DNA of 64,000 nt from Brevundimonas sp. (GTDB lineage Bacteria > Pseudomonadota > Alphaproteobacteria > Caulobacterales > Caulobacteraceae). The translations under genes were made by a program, and so were the position numbers. The stretch spans positions 1 to 64,000 of the forward strand of contig NZ_JACESB010000014.1 in the NCBI RefSeq assembly GCF_013912005.1. The letters run 5' to 3'. The notes under the pieces were generated by a model. The model had not been told where the DNA came from and did not search any database. It was given only the letters and a program-made list of their open reading frames with translations. How positions within the stretch are numbered: position 1 is the stretch's first letter; every line of letters starts with the position of its first letter. Positions 24,178 to 33,966 of the stretch are shown here, piece by piece.

Positions 24178-25206
24178 TCAGTCCTCGCCGTACATGGCCA
24201 GCCACGGGTCGACAGTCCCGGCCTCCACCTCGGCCACCTTCACCTTCGGCCAGCCGATCTCGTCATCGGCCGAGTCCCGCCACGCCTGCACGATCAGGTC
24301 GCGCAGCTCCGACGCCCCGGCCGCGAGCCGCGCGATCACAAAGTCGCGCCCGCGCGGGTCGCCCTCGGCGAAGCCGCCCGCCTTTTCCAGCCGGTAGAAG
24401 GGCAGCACCTCGGCCAGCGTGGCGCGCAGATAGGCCGGCACGCGGGCGCGCAGGTCGAAGCCGTCCAGCTGCGGCGCCCGCATCGCCGCCTCGACCGAGT
24501 CCAGCCGCGCCACCCGCGCGGTGAACTCGCCCTCGAAGGCGCCGTGAGTCTGGCGCGAGGTGGTGAAGCCTTCGGGATTGGGAACGTCGCGGCTCCAGCC
24601 GTTGTAGTGGATGGTGGTGTGGTGCGGCTGGGCCCCGTCGCCGACGTAGTGCCCGAGATAGCCCGCGTCGCGCAGGATCAGCGCCTCGCGCCGCAGCCGG
24701 TCCTCGCGGTACCAGGCGCGCTTGCCCGGATCGGTCTCGCGCGCCTCGGCGGCGTGCAGCACCCGCCATGTCGCGAAGTCGCGGACCAGCTGCTGGTAGC
24801 CGTCCATGATCGCGTACGGCAGGTAGCCGGCGTCATCGACGTCCAGCCCGGCGGTCGTCAGCGCCGCATCGTACTCGGACTTCAGCCGCGGCAGGGCGTC
24901 GATCGACATGCCGCGCGCGTCCATGACCCGGCCCTGGTCGTCCATGTCCACGAAATGGGCGGTGTCGCGCTCGCGATCGTGCGGCTGCCCGCCGCCCTTG
25001 GTCCGGTCGGGCTCACGCGACAGTTCGCCGATCTCGGCCGCCGCGCCGGGCGTGCGCAGGAAGGCGGGCAGTTCGTCCGGCAGGGCGCGCACCGCCGCGA
25101 CGCCGATCAGCCGGTGTCCGGTGCTGCCCCAGGCCGAGACAGCGGCGGGAACGGCGGCGAGCGCCACGGCGCAGACGGCGGCGGCGGCGACAGCGAGTCT
25201 TCTCAT
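24178..25206 (-). CDS. S1/P1 nuclease-like secreted phosphodiesterase
   Basis: A 342-residue secreted protein of the phospholipase C/P1 nuclease fold that uses three zinc ions. The signal peptide ends before AWGSTGHRLIG, whose Trp is the first mature residue and a zinc ligand in P1 nuclease. DTAHFVDMDDQ, LGHYVGDGAQPHHTTIHYNGW and the C-terminal His/Asp helices supply further ligands. Substrate may be single-stranded nucleic acid or phospholipid. The ATG at 25206 begins the signal peptide. Confidence 0.85.
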   Translation of the reverse strand: MRRLAVAAAAVCAVALAAVPAAVSAWGSTGHRLIGVAAVRALPDELPAFLRTPGAAAEIGELSREPDRTKGGGQPHDRERDTAHFVDMDDQGRVMDARGMSIDALPRLKSEYDAALTTAGLDVDDAGYLPYAIMDGYQQLVRDFATWRVLHAAEARETDPGKRAWYREDRLRREALILRDAGYLGHYVGDGAQPHHTTIHYNGWSRDVPNPEGFTTSRQTHGAFEGEFTARVARLDSVEAAMRAPQLDGFDLRARVPAYLRATLAEVLPFYRLEKAGGFAEGDPRGRDFVIARLAAGASELRDLIVQAWRDSADDEIGWPKVKVAEVEAGTVDPWLAMYGED

Positions 25207-25235
25207 GGGAGGATGTCCGGAACGGGGGGGGCGGG

Positions 25236-25910
25236 TCAGATCCACGCCGCGATAGCATCCAGCGGCTTCTTGTCCAGCGCCGCCGCAGGAACGGTGGCGT
25301 CGGGGGCCGGATGGCCGGCGACCAGCAGAAGGAAGGGCTTCTCCTCCGGAGGGCGGCCGCAGATGTCGGCGACGAATCCCATCGGCGCGGGCGTGTGCGT
25401 CAGGGTGGCGAGCCCCGCCGAGTGCAGGGCGGCGATCAGGAACCCGGTGGCGATGCCCACGCTCTCGGGGACGTAGTAGTTCTTCTTCGCGTCGCCGGAC
25501 CGGGGGCCGCCGCGCCGCTGGCCGAAGACGGCGATCAGCACCGGGGCGGTCTCGAGGAAGGCCTTGTCCGGATCCGTGCCCAGCGGCGCCAGCGCCTCCA
25601 GCCACTCCTGCGGCGCCTTGGTGGCGTAGAATTCCCGTTCCTCCGCCTCGGCCGCCTCGCGGATGCGCCGCCGCAGGGCGGGGCTCTCGATCACGCTGAA
25701 GAACCATGGCTGGTGGTTGGCGCCCGAGGGGGCCGAGCCGGCGGTCAGCAGCGCCTGCTCCACCACCGCCCGCGGAACCGGAGTCGGCGCGAACTCGCGC
25801 ACCGTGCGCCGGCGCCCCATCAGCTCGCGAAAGGCGGTCGCCCGGGACGTCCGCTCGGAATCGTCCAGCGGCGGATAGCCGGTCAGGGGCTGGCGGGGAT
25901 GGTCGCGCAT
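25236..25910 (-). CDS. Nitroreductase family protein (iodotyrosine deiodinase-like)
   Basis: A 224-residue FMN-binding enzyme. RRRTVREFAP binds FMN phosphate; LLTAGSAPSGANHQPWFFSVIE is typical of the IYD-like branch (core APSGANHQPW); GFLIAALHSAGLATL and EEKPFLLLVAGHPAPD close the fold. Substrate not known. It lies 10 bp before the GST stop and 29 bp from the nuclease start, suggesting one transcript for the three. Confidence 0.87.
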   Translation of the reverse strand: MRDHPRQPLTGYPPLDDSERTSRATAFRELMGRRRTVREFAPTPVPRAVVEQALLTAGSAPSGANHQPWFFSVIESPALRRRIREAAEAEEREFYATKAPQEWLEALAPLGTDPDKAFLETAPVLIAVFGQRRGGPRSGDAKKNYYVPESVGIATGFLIAALHSAGLATLTHTPAPMGFVADICGRPPEEKPFLLLVAGHPAPDATVPAAALDKKPLDAIAAWI

Positions 25911-25919
25911 GCGGCGACG

Positions 25920-26504
25920 CTAGACGATCCCGAAGACCGCCTCCACCCGCGCAATCCATGCCCGCACCGCGGGACAGGGCTCCAGGTCGAAACCGCCCTC
26001 CGGCGCGACCCGGGTGTAGGCGACCAGCGCCAGGTCGGCGATCGTCGGCCCGTCCCCCGCCAGCCAGTCGGCCGCCGCCAGCGCCGCCTCCATCCGCGCC
26101 AGGGCGGCGCGGCCGCGCTCCATCAGTCGCGGCTCGACATCCGCCTCCGCCTTGCCGCCCAGGGTCCGCTGGAAGCGCGCTACGGCGATGTACGGCTCAT
26201 GGCTGTACTGCTCCCAGAACAGCCACTCGAACATCTTCGCGCGGGCGAAGGGATCGGCCGGGATCCACGGCGACCCCTCCGCCATGTGGACAAGTATGGC
26301 GTTCGACTGGGCCAGCGCGCGCCCGTCGGCGAGGACCGCGGTCGGCAGCTGTCCAGCCGGATTCATCTTGAGGAATTCTGGAGTCCGGGTCGTCCCGGAC
26401 ATGATGTCTGTTTCGATCCACTGATAATCGATCCCGAGGCGCGTCAGCAGCCATCGGACCTTCAAGCAGTTGCCCGAGCGAATATCTCCATACACAGTAA
26501 GCAT
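25920..26504 (-). CDS. Glutathione S-transferase family protein
   Basis: A 194-residue two-domain GST. The thioredoxin-like N domain begins LTVYGDIRSGNCLKVRWLL with Ser/Cys near the active site; NPAGQLPTAVLADGRALAQSNAIL holds the cis-proline and the SNA(I) glutathione contact. The C domain starts at about 95 and has DGPTIADLALVAYTRV. The ATG at 26504 starts the family sequence. It heads the GST-nitroreductase-nuclease run, divergent from the 3D-domain gene. Confidence 0.87.
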   Translation of the reverse strand: MLTVYGDIRSGNCLKVRWLLTRLGIDYQWIETDIMSGTTRTPEFLKMNPAGQLPTAVLADGRALAQSNAILVHMAEGSPWIPADPFARAKMFEWLFWEQYSHEPYIAVARFQRTLGGKAEADVEPRLMERGRAALARMEAALAAADWLAGDGPTIADLALVAYTRVAPEGGFDLEPCPAVRAWIARVEAVFGIV

Positions 26505-26711
26505 AGCAGCCCAGCATAGAGTTGATGATCTGTGGATACAGCTAACAGACGTCCGCGGCATTGCCGACGCCGATTCAGCTGATCCATGCCGAAGGCGCGC
26601 TTATCCACTGCGGCAGAGGACAGGTGGTCGCACCGCGTCCCGAACGTCTGGATTTGGACACACTCTCACGCCACAAGCCCCTCGCCGGACGCGTCAGGGG
26701 CCGGTGATTCC

Positions 26712-27338
26712 GTGAGTCATCGCATGTTCGGCACTGCCGCTGCGCTCGCCCTCGTCTGGGCGTTGGCCTTCCCCGCCCAAGCGGCGGCTACCGGAGAACC
26801 GGTGTCCTATGAAGCCGCTGTCGCCAGCGGTCTGGGCGCTGAACCAACGACCCCGTCCGACGATGGTTCCGCCAGCGACGCCGAACTGCCGGCCGACGCC
26901 CGCGCCATGCTGGAGGCCGATCCGCGCTGGAACGCCCGGGTCAACCTCTACCATGCGGGGGGTGGCGGAGCGACCGGGAACGACAGCCTCGGCTGCCGCC
27001 CGATCCCGATGCGCACCGTCGCGGTCGATCCCCGCTACATCCCGCGCCGGACCCGCCTGTTCATCCCGGAGACGGTCGGCATGCGGATGCCTGACGGCAC
27101 GATCCACGACGGCTACTGGTACGCCTCCGACACCGGCGGCGCCATCAAGGGCCAGAAGATCGACCTCTACACCGGCCACGGCCGCGGCTCGATGCAGCCG
27201 GCCATGCGCTTCAACCAGGATCGCGTCTCGATCGTCGACGCCGGCCGCTTCGACGGCTGCCCGCCGTCGTGGGACCGCGTGCCCAGCCAGGCCACGCTGA
27301 TGGCCTCGACCCAGACCACTTCGGCCGGCTCGAACTGA
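26712..27338 (+). CDS. Secreted 3D-domain protein
   Basis: A 208-residue protein with a signal peptide (VWALAFPAQA). The C-terminal half has the double-psi 3D domain seen in MltA-type and Rpf/YuiC-type lytic enzymes: RTVAVDPRYIPRRTRLFIPE, DGTIHDGYWYASDTGGAIKGQKIDLYTG with the Asp residues of the motif. It may act on the murein. The GTG at 26712 is preferred (ATG 26724 is the alternative); the frame extends to 26586 but the extra codons have atypical composition. Confidence 0.75.
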   Translation: MSHRMFGTAAALALVWALAFPAQAAATGEPVSYEAAVASGLGAEPTTPSDDGSASDAELPADARAMLEADPRWNARVNLYHAGGGGATGNDSLGCRPIPMRTVAVDPRYIPRRTRLFIPETVGMRMPDGTIHDGYWYASDTGGAIKGQKIDLYTGHGRGSMQPAMRFNQDRVSIVDAGRFDGCPPSWDRVPSQATLMASTQTTSAGSN

Positions 27339-27406
27339 AGCCCGTCTTCGCCGATTGACGTTCGGCGAGATCGTGGCAGGCTCACCCTCCTCGTGAGGAG
27401 GGGCTC

Positions 27407-28087
27407 ATGAAACTCGCCAGCATGGTCGCGAGCGTCGCGCTCGCCGCGGTCGTTCCCGCCGCCGCCCAGGACGCCGCGCCGGTCACGGAGCGCACCGAGC
27501 GGATCGGCCTGGAGGGCCGACGCGGCCCGAGCCTTTTCCGCCCCGGCTTCGCGATCGGCGAATACGTCGGCTCCGTCGCCTCCCGCGCCTCCAGCACCCG
27601 GCTGCCGTGGCAGTCCCGCGACATGGCCCGCGCCGAGTTCGACGTCTCCGGGCCCACGCTGGGCGAGGTCCGGGGCGATTGCGGCGGCGGCCAAGCCCAC
27701 CGCCAGATCCTCTGGATCACCTTCGACCGCGAAACCCTCAGCTATGAGTGCGAGTACGCCGGGGCCGCCCCGGCCGGCGCGCGGCTGACGCTCGCCCTCT
27801 CCCGCGGCAGCCTGTTCGCGCGCCTGCAGCAGCCGCAGCGCGCGGGCGAGATGGCCTGGGGCGACGCCGTCTACCGGGTCGAGACCCGACGGGTGGGCGG
27901 CCTGCCGTGGGGCGGCGGTCGGGTCATGGGCTATGTGATCAGTCGCGGCGGCGTCGACGTCGGGGCCGTCGACCTGAACGGCCTGCGCCCGACCTTCTAC
28001 CTGCCGCCGGCCGGCTCGGCCGACCGCGACCCGGTGGCCGTCCTGGCGGTCAGCCTGTTCGCCTTCCAGGACCCCGCCAACCGCTGA
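27407..28087 (+). CDS. Secreted hypothetical protein
   Basis: A 226-residue protein with signal peptide ending VVPAAAQ. The rest is beta-rich: FAIGEYVGSVASRASST, RAEFDVSGP, ILWITFDRETLSYECEY, GYVISRGGVDVGAVDLNG. Two cysteines lie in GDCGGG and YECEY. No family is recognised. A GAGGAGG lies just upstream of the ATG. It converges with the DUF962 gene with 4 bp between stops. Confidence 0.7.
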   Translation: MKLASMVASVALAAVVPAAAQDAAPVTERTERIGLEGRRGPSLFRPGFAIGEYVGSVASRASSTRLPWQSRDMARAEFDVSGPTLGEVRGDCGGGQAHRQILWITFDRETLSYECEYAGAAPAGARLTLALSRGSLFARLQQPQRAGEMAWGDAVYRVETRRVGGLPWGGGRVMGYVISRGGVDVGAVDLNGLRPTFYLPPAGSADRDPVAVLAVSLFAFQDPANR

Positions 28088-28091
28088 AGCG

Positions 28092-28415
28092 TCAGAACCG
28101 CCGGCGGCCGCTCACCGTCTCGAAGAACATCCGCCAGTCGCCCATCAGGCTCCACAGCGGGTAACGGAAGGTCGCCGGACGGTTCTTCTCGAAGAAGAAA
28201 TGTCCGACCCAGGCGAAGCCGTAGCCGATCACCGGCATGGCCAGGAGCCACCACGGGTTCAGGGTGACGACCGCCAGCGCCAGCGCGACCAGCACCAGCC
28301 CCGAACCGACGACATGGATGCGCCGGCACGTCCGGTTGGAGTGCTCGTGGATGTAGTATGGATAGAAGGCCTCGAACGAGGCGAAGCGTTCGCCCGCCGG
28401 CTCTTGCGTGGTCAT
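28092..28415 (-). CDS. DUF962 / Mpo1-like membrane protein
   Basis: A 107-residue membrane protein. FEAFYPYYIHEHSNRTCRRIHVVGS and the C-terminal GYGFAWVGHFFFEKNRPATFRYPLWSLMGDWRMF are the DUF962 signatures (cores YYIHEHSNRTCRRIH and EKNRPATFRYP). About two transmembrane helices at 32-65. Mpo1 in yeast is an iron-dependent dioxygenase that shortens 2-hydroxy fatty acids; the His-rich motifs are kept. The ATG at 28415 starts the family sequence. Confidence 0.88.
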   Translation of the reverse strand: MTTQEPAGERFASFEAFYPYYIHEHSNRTCRRIHVVGSGLVLVALALAVVTLNPWWLLAMPVIGYGFAWVGHFFFEKNRPATFRYPLWSLMGDWRMFFETVSGRRRF

Positions 28416-28574
28416 GGCGGCACGATGACTCCGCCGCCGCCGCGGGGCAAGCGGCCGCGGACGCACCATCCCGCTTCTGCGCCTTTCCCGCGGGGCGGAT
28501 TCCGCCGGGCTCCCCGTCAACCCGGTGAAGGGCCGCCCCCGGCCCGGGGAAATCTGGCCGGGCGCCCGGGCGGA

Positions 28575-29108
28575 TCAGGCTCCCTCGTCAGCCGGCTCCG
28601 GCCCCAGCAGACGGCGCACCATCGGCCACACCCTGGCCATCGCCGACAGGAAGCCGACCAGGGTCGAGATCCACTGGAAGGCCTGCCACACCCAGCCGAA
28701 CAGCGCCCCGTCGCCGATCGCCTGGCTGACCGGGAACAGCACCCGCGCCACGCCGATCTGGAAGCCCACGTAGGCCTGGGAATACTCGATCGAACGGTCG
28801 GCGAGGAAGGCGATGGCCACCGCCGCCGAGACCGGCGCCCAGAGCGCCGGCAAGGTCAGCAACACGGCCAGCAGCAGCACCAGCAGCCTGGTCCCGAGGG
28901 TCTCCCGCGAGACCAGGCTCGCCACGACGCCGGCGCCCAGCGCAAGGGCGACGATCGCGAGCAGGGGCGGCAGCACGGCGTCGATGGCCGCCATCAGGTC
29001 CGTCAGGGTGAGGCCGGCGACAATCGCCGCTCCCGACAGCAGGAAGGCCGTGACCCAGAGAGCGGCGTACTGGCCAAGGCGGCGCTTCAGGTGGGCGAGG
29101 CTGATCAT
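28575..29108 (-). CDS. Hypothetical membrane protein
   Basis: A 177-residue protein with about four hydrophobic helices (near 10-32, 38-62, 66-98 and 118-150) and a basic, proline-rich tail. No domain is recognised. The ATG at 29108 is chosen because MISLAHLKRRLGQYAALW is a good N terminus; a GTG 13 codons upstream is possible. The next gene starts divergently 157 bp away. Confidence 0.6.
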   Translation of the reverse strand: MISLAHLKRRLGQYAALWVTAFLLSGAAIVAGLTLTDLMAAIDAVLPPLLAIVALALGAGVVASLVSRETLGTRLLVLLLAVLLTLPALWAPVSAAVAIAFLADRSIEYSQAYVGFQIGVARVLFPVSQAIGDGALFGWVWQAFQWISTLVGFLSAMARVWPMVRRLLGPEPADEGA

Positions 29109-29265
29109 GGCGACCGTCCAGTTCCGCGGGGGCGCGCACACAGCCAATCATGTCCCCCGGCGGCTGTCCATTCGGCGAACGCCGATCTCGCGCCGCGTTC
29201 ACCAGTTTTATTGGCGCGCCCTTAGCCTCGGGGACGCATCCTCGCCGGACGCACCGGAGACCGCC

Positions 29266-29475
29266 ATGCAGGCCCACGCCATCGCCGCCGCCGGACTGAC
29301 CTCCGCCGCCGCCCGCTTCGACGCCAGCGCCCGGCGCACCGCCGCGGAGCCGCTGGCCGATCTGGCCGGGGAGACGGTGGAGCGGATCAGCGCCGCCACG
29401 GCGTTCAAGGCCAACGCCTCGGTGCTCCGCACCGCCGACGAGATGACCGGAACCCTGCTCGACCTGCTGGCCTGA
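29266..29475 (+). CDS. Miniature flagellar rod/hook-like protein
   Basis: A 69-residue protein. Residues 4-21 (HAIAAAGLTSAAARFDAS) look like the N-terminal helix of flagellar rod and hook proteins. Residues 45-67 (FKANASVLRTADEMTGTLLD core) match the conserved C-terminal helix of the FlgC/FlgE group. The whole central domain is absent. It is a stand-alone gene, not in a flagellar operon. It may be a flagellar accessory protein or a domesticated fragment; the resemblance at both ends argues it is real. Confidence 0.65.
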   Translation: MQAHAIAAAGLTSAAARFDASARRTAAEPLADLAGETVERISAATAFKANASVLRTADEMTGTLLDLLA

Positions 29476-29478
29476 CGG

Positions 29479-30168
29479 TCAGGCCGGACGGGTAGCCTTC
29501 GGCGGAAGCTCGAACCAGCCGGCGAAGCGCAGGAAGGCGTCCGGGTCCCCCTCGACCGCCAGCAGATCGCGCATCCGCGCCGCGGCCCCTTCGGCGTCGC
29601 CGTAGATCACCGCCGCCACCGCCTCCGGCGTCCCTACGACCACTGCGGCGACGTGCTCGGGCGCGGTGCGCTCGACGGTCAGGAGACCGTCGGCCACGCA
29701 GACCCGGAAGGCGACCTCGCCGAAGCGGAAGCCAAGGGCCAGGAGGGCGTCCCCGGCCTTCGTCGGGTCGAACATGGTGCGCAGCGACAGCATCATCGAC
29801 ACCGGGCTGAGCGGCAGGGTCGGATCGTGGTCCGGCGAGCGGGCCGCCCACCGGCCCAGCGCCTGGATCACCGCCTCCGCCTCCCGCCCCCAGTCCGTCA
29901 GGTCGTAGACGGGGACGGAGGCCGGCGGCGGCAGGCGGCGGCGCACCACCACGCCTGCGGCCTCGAGGCCGTCCAGCCGCTGGGTCAGCACATTGGCGCT
30001 CAGACCGGGCAGGCTGGCGCGCAGGTCGCCGAACCGCCGCGGCCCAAGCATCAGCTCCCGCACCACCAGCAACGCCCAGCGCTCGCCGAGGATCTCCAGC
30101 CCGTGCGCCGTCCCGCAGGCGTCGTCATACCGCCGCCCGGCCTTTTCAGTTACTTTTTCTAACTTCAT
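29479..30168 (-). CDS. HxlR-family transcriptional regulator with C-terminal SCP2-like domain
   Basis: A 229-residue regulator. The winged helix spans about 10-105: GRRYDDACGTAHGLEILGERW, LRASLPGLSANVLTQRLDGLEAAGVV, VYDLTDWG are the HxlR signatures. The C-terminal domain (about 140-225) is of the sterol-carrier type that often accompanies HxlR and may bind a lipid. No redox cysteine pair is evident beyond C17. It is divergent from a VOC gene, with two operator-like repeats at its start. Alternative start ATG at 30177. Confidence 0.87.
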   Translation of the reverse strand: MKLEKVTEKAGRRYDDACGTAHGLEILGERWALLVVRELMLGPRRFGDLRASLPGLSANVLTQRLDGLEAAGVVVRRRLPPPASVPVYDLTDWGREAEAVIQALGRWAARSPDHDPTLPLSPVSMMLSLRTMFDPTKAGDALLALGFRFGEVAFRVCVADGLLTVERTAPEHVAAVVVGTPEAVAAVIYGDAEGAAARMRDLLAVEGDPDAFLRFAGWFELPPKATRPA

Positions 30169-30184
30169 GGTTGACATAGGTAAC
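30149..30184. promoter_or_regulatory. Paired GTT-N9-AAC operators at the HxlR/VOC divergent promoter
   Basis: Two 15-base inverted repeats, GTTACTTTTTCTAAC (30149-30163) and GTTGACATAGGTAAC (30170-30184), have centres 21 bp apart, two helical turns. They lie across the regulator start codon, 40 bp from the VOC start. The layout fits a self-regulating HxlR repressor that also controls the VOC gene. Confidence 0.6.
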
Positions 30185-30224
30185 ACCCACCCGCACGCTT
30201 GGATACCCACGCCGGAGCGCCTTC

Positions 30225-30716
30225 ATGTCCGACAAGATCCTGCCCTGCATCTGGTACGACCTCGGCCAGGCGCGCGCGGCCGCTGAATTCTATGTCTCGC
30301 TGGGCCTGCCCGACAGCCGCATCGACCGGGTCGTGCGCAGCCCCGCCGACAACCCCTCGAGCCCCGCCGGCGCGGAGCTGGTGGTCGAATTCACCCTCGC
30401 CGGCCGCCGCTACATCGGCCTCAACGGCGGTCCGCAGTTCCCCCAGAGCGAAGCTGTCTCCTTCATGATCCTGGCGGACGACCAGGCCGAAAACGACCGC
30501 CTTTGGGACGCCATCGTCGGCAACGGCGGGCAGGAGAGCATGTGCGGCTGGTGCAAAGACCGCTGGGGCGTCAGCTGGCAGATCACGCCGCGGCGGCTGA
30601 TGGCCTTCTACGACGACCCGAACCCCGCCCGCACCCGCGCCGCCTTCGAAGCCATGATGGGCATGCGCCGGATCGACATCGCGGCCCTCGAAGCCGCCGT
30701 CGACGCCGTCGGCTGA
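30225..30716 (+). CDS. VOC family protein, PhnB / 3-demethylubiquinone methyltransferase-like
   Basis: A 163-residue protein of the 3-dmu-9_3-mt type: CIWYDLGQARAAAEFYVSLG, RYIGLNGGPQFPQSEAVSFMI, ENDRLWDAIVGNGG, CGWCKDRWGVSWQITP are all diagnostic. Usual function unknown; not a methyltransferase in spite of the name. It is divergent from an HxlR gene and followed by DUF1428, a common partnership, so both are probably regulated by that protein. Confidence 0.92.
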   Translation: MSDKILPCIWYDLGQARAAAEFYVSLGLPDSRIDRVVRSPADNPSSPAGAELVVEFTLAGRRYIGLNGGPQFPQSEAVSFMILADDQAENDRLWDAIVGNGGQESMCGWCKDRWGVSWQITPRRLMAFYDDPNPARTRAAFEAMMGMRRIDIAALEAAVDAVG

Positions 30717-30739
30717 CCCGTCCAGCAAGGAGAGAGACC

Positions 30740-31093
30740 ATGAGCTACGTCACAGGCTTCCTGATCCCCGTGAAAACCGAAAACAAGGAGCGCTACGTCG
30801 AGTCCGCCCGCAAGTCCTGGCCGGCCTTCCAGAGGTACGGCTGCCTCGAGCAGGTCGAATGCTGGGGCGAGGACGTGCCGGACGGCGAGCACACCAGCTT
30901 CCCGATGGCGGTGAAGCGGGAGGACGACGAGGTCGTGGTCTTCTCCTGGCTGCGCTGGCCCGACCGCGCCACGGCCGACAAATGCTTCGCCGAGATGATG
31001 AACGACCCGGACTTCGACGGCATGGACATGCCGTTCGACGGCAAGCGCATGATGTGGGGCGGCTTCGCCCCCGTGTTCGAAGGCAGGGCCTGA
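30740..31093 (+). CDS. DUF1428 family protein
   Basis: A 117-residue alpha/beta-barrel protein (dimeric ferredoxin-like fold). YVTGFLIPVKTENKERYVESA, CWGEDVPDGEHTSFPMAVK and GKRMMWGGFAP are the signature. Function unknown. AAGGAG lies 7 bp before the ATG. It is 23 bp after the VOC gene, probably one transcript. Confidence 0.93.
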   Translation: MSYVTGFLIPVKTENKERYVESARKSWPAFQRYGCLEQVECWGEDVPDGEHTSFPMAVKREDDEVVVFSWLRWPDRATADKCFAEMMNDPDFDGMDMPFDGKRMMWGGFAPVFEGRA

Positions 31094-31132
31094 ACCCCCG
31101 GGCGGCCTCCGCGACCGCCCCTTCACCCGCGC

Positions 31133-31867
31133 TCAGCGGCAGAAGCGGGTGTCGGTGGCCTCGAGGTGCAGGTGGTCGTGGTGGACGGCGTTGTAGTCCG
31201 GGCTGAGCACCGTGCCGAAGATGCGGCAGGCGTCGTCGCGGATGCGCCGGAGGAAGCGGGCCTCCGCGTCGTCGCCCTGCCAATCGTCGGTCAGGGTGAT
31301 CCGCCGGCCGTCCCTGAGCCGTACGCCGGCCACGTCCAGCGCCGCCGCCTGGGCGTGGGCGCTGACGCGGGTGCTGCCGACGCCGTTGTTGACGTTCCGG
31401 CAGGCGTAGGCGCCGAAGTGATCGATCTGGACCACGTCCGAGCCGAGGATTTCGCGCGCCGCCGGCTCCAGCGACTGACGCCGCCAGACGCTGAGGGCGA
31501 GGGCGAGGCGGCAGGTCATTTCCGGCCGCGCGGGGTTCATCCGCGCCACCGTCCCCATGTCGGCCCCGAGCAGGCCCGCCTGGATCTGCTGGCAGGAGTC
31601 GCTGTCGATCCGGTCGGGCCGCGGGCTGAAGTCGACGCGCGCGGCGGTCAGCTCCGCCATGCACCGGCCCAGGTCGGCGCTCTCGCGCAGGATCGCGCTG
31701 CGGGTGCCGGCGTCGAGCGGGCGGTCGATCAGGCCGCCGACCAGCGGCGCCTCGGGCCGGTTGGTCGGGATCGGGCCGGTCGGGCGATCGGGCAGCATCG
31801 GGCCGCAGCCGGCGAGCCACGCGGCGGACAGCAGGACGATGCGGATGACGGCCGGGTGCGCGCCCAT
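31133..31867 (-). CDS. Extensin-like C-terminal domain lipoprotein
   Basis: A 244-residue protein with signal peptide ending WLAGC (lipobox, C21). The domain (about 65-243) has ADLGRCMAELTAARVDFSP, CQQIQAGLLGADMGTVARM, FGAYACRNVNNG, RVSAHAQAAALDVAG and HHDHLHLEATDTRFCR. SxHxxxxALD and HxH resemble the zinc site of LAS peptidases acting on murein, so a cell-wall role is likely. Six or more cysteines probably form disulfides. Confidence 0.88.
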   Translation of the reverse strand: MGAHPAVIRIVLLSAAWLAGCGPMLPDRPTGPIPTNRPEAPLVGGLIDRPLDAGTRSAILRESADLGRCMAELTAARVDFSPRPDRIDSDSCQQIQAGLLGADMGTVARMNPARPEMTCRLALALSVWRRQSLEPAAREILGSDVVQIDHFGAYACRNVNNGVGSTRVSAHAQAAALDVAGVRLRDGRRITLTDDWQGDDAEARFLRRIRDDACRIFGTVLSPDYNAVHHDHLHLEATDTRFCR

Positions 31868-31926
31868 GCCGCGAGGCTAGCTGATTCCCGCCCCCTGACG
31901 CTGCACGGGACGGCCTGAAAGAAGAA

Positions 31927-31950
31927 GGGGCGGCCCCGCGGAGCCGCCCC
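31927..31950 (-). terminator. rpoD terminator
   Basis: The 8-bp stem GGGGCGGC / GCCGCCCC with an 8-base loop lies just after the rpoD stop codon and is followed on the minus strand by TTCTTC. Confidence 0.7.
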
Positions 31951-31957
31951 TGCTTTC

Positions 31958-33898
<1,941 letters not shown>

Positions 33899-33966
33899 TC
33901 GGTCTCTTCTCCGGGCGGAGGGCTGGTCCGGCCTGCCGCCAATACAACACGTGGCGAGTTCGTTGG

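Noticed and set aside
26586-26711. N-terminal extension of the 3D-domain protein
   Set aside because: Codons here are atypical and the signal peptide starts only at 26712-26724.
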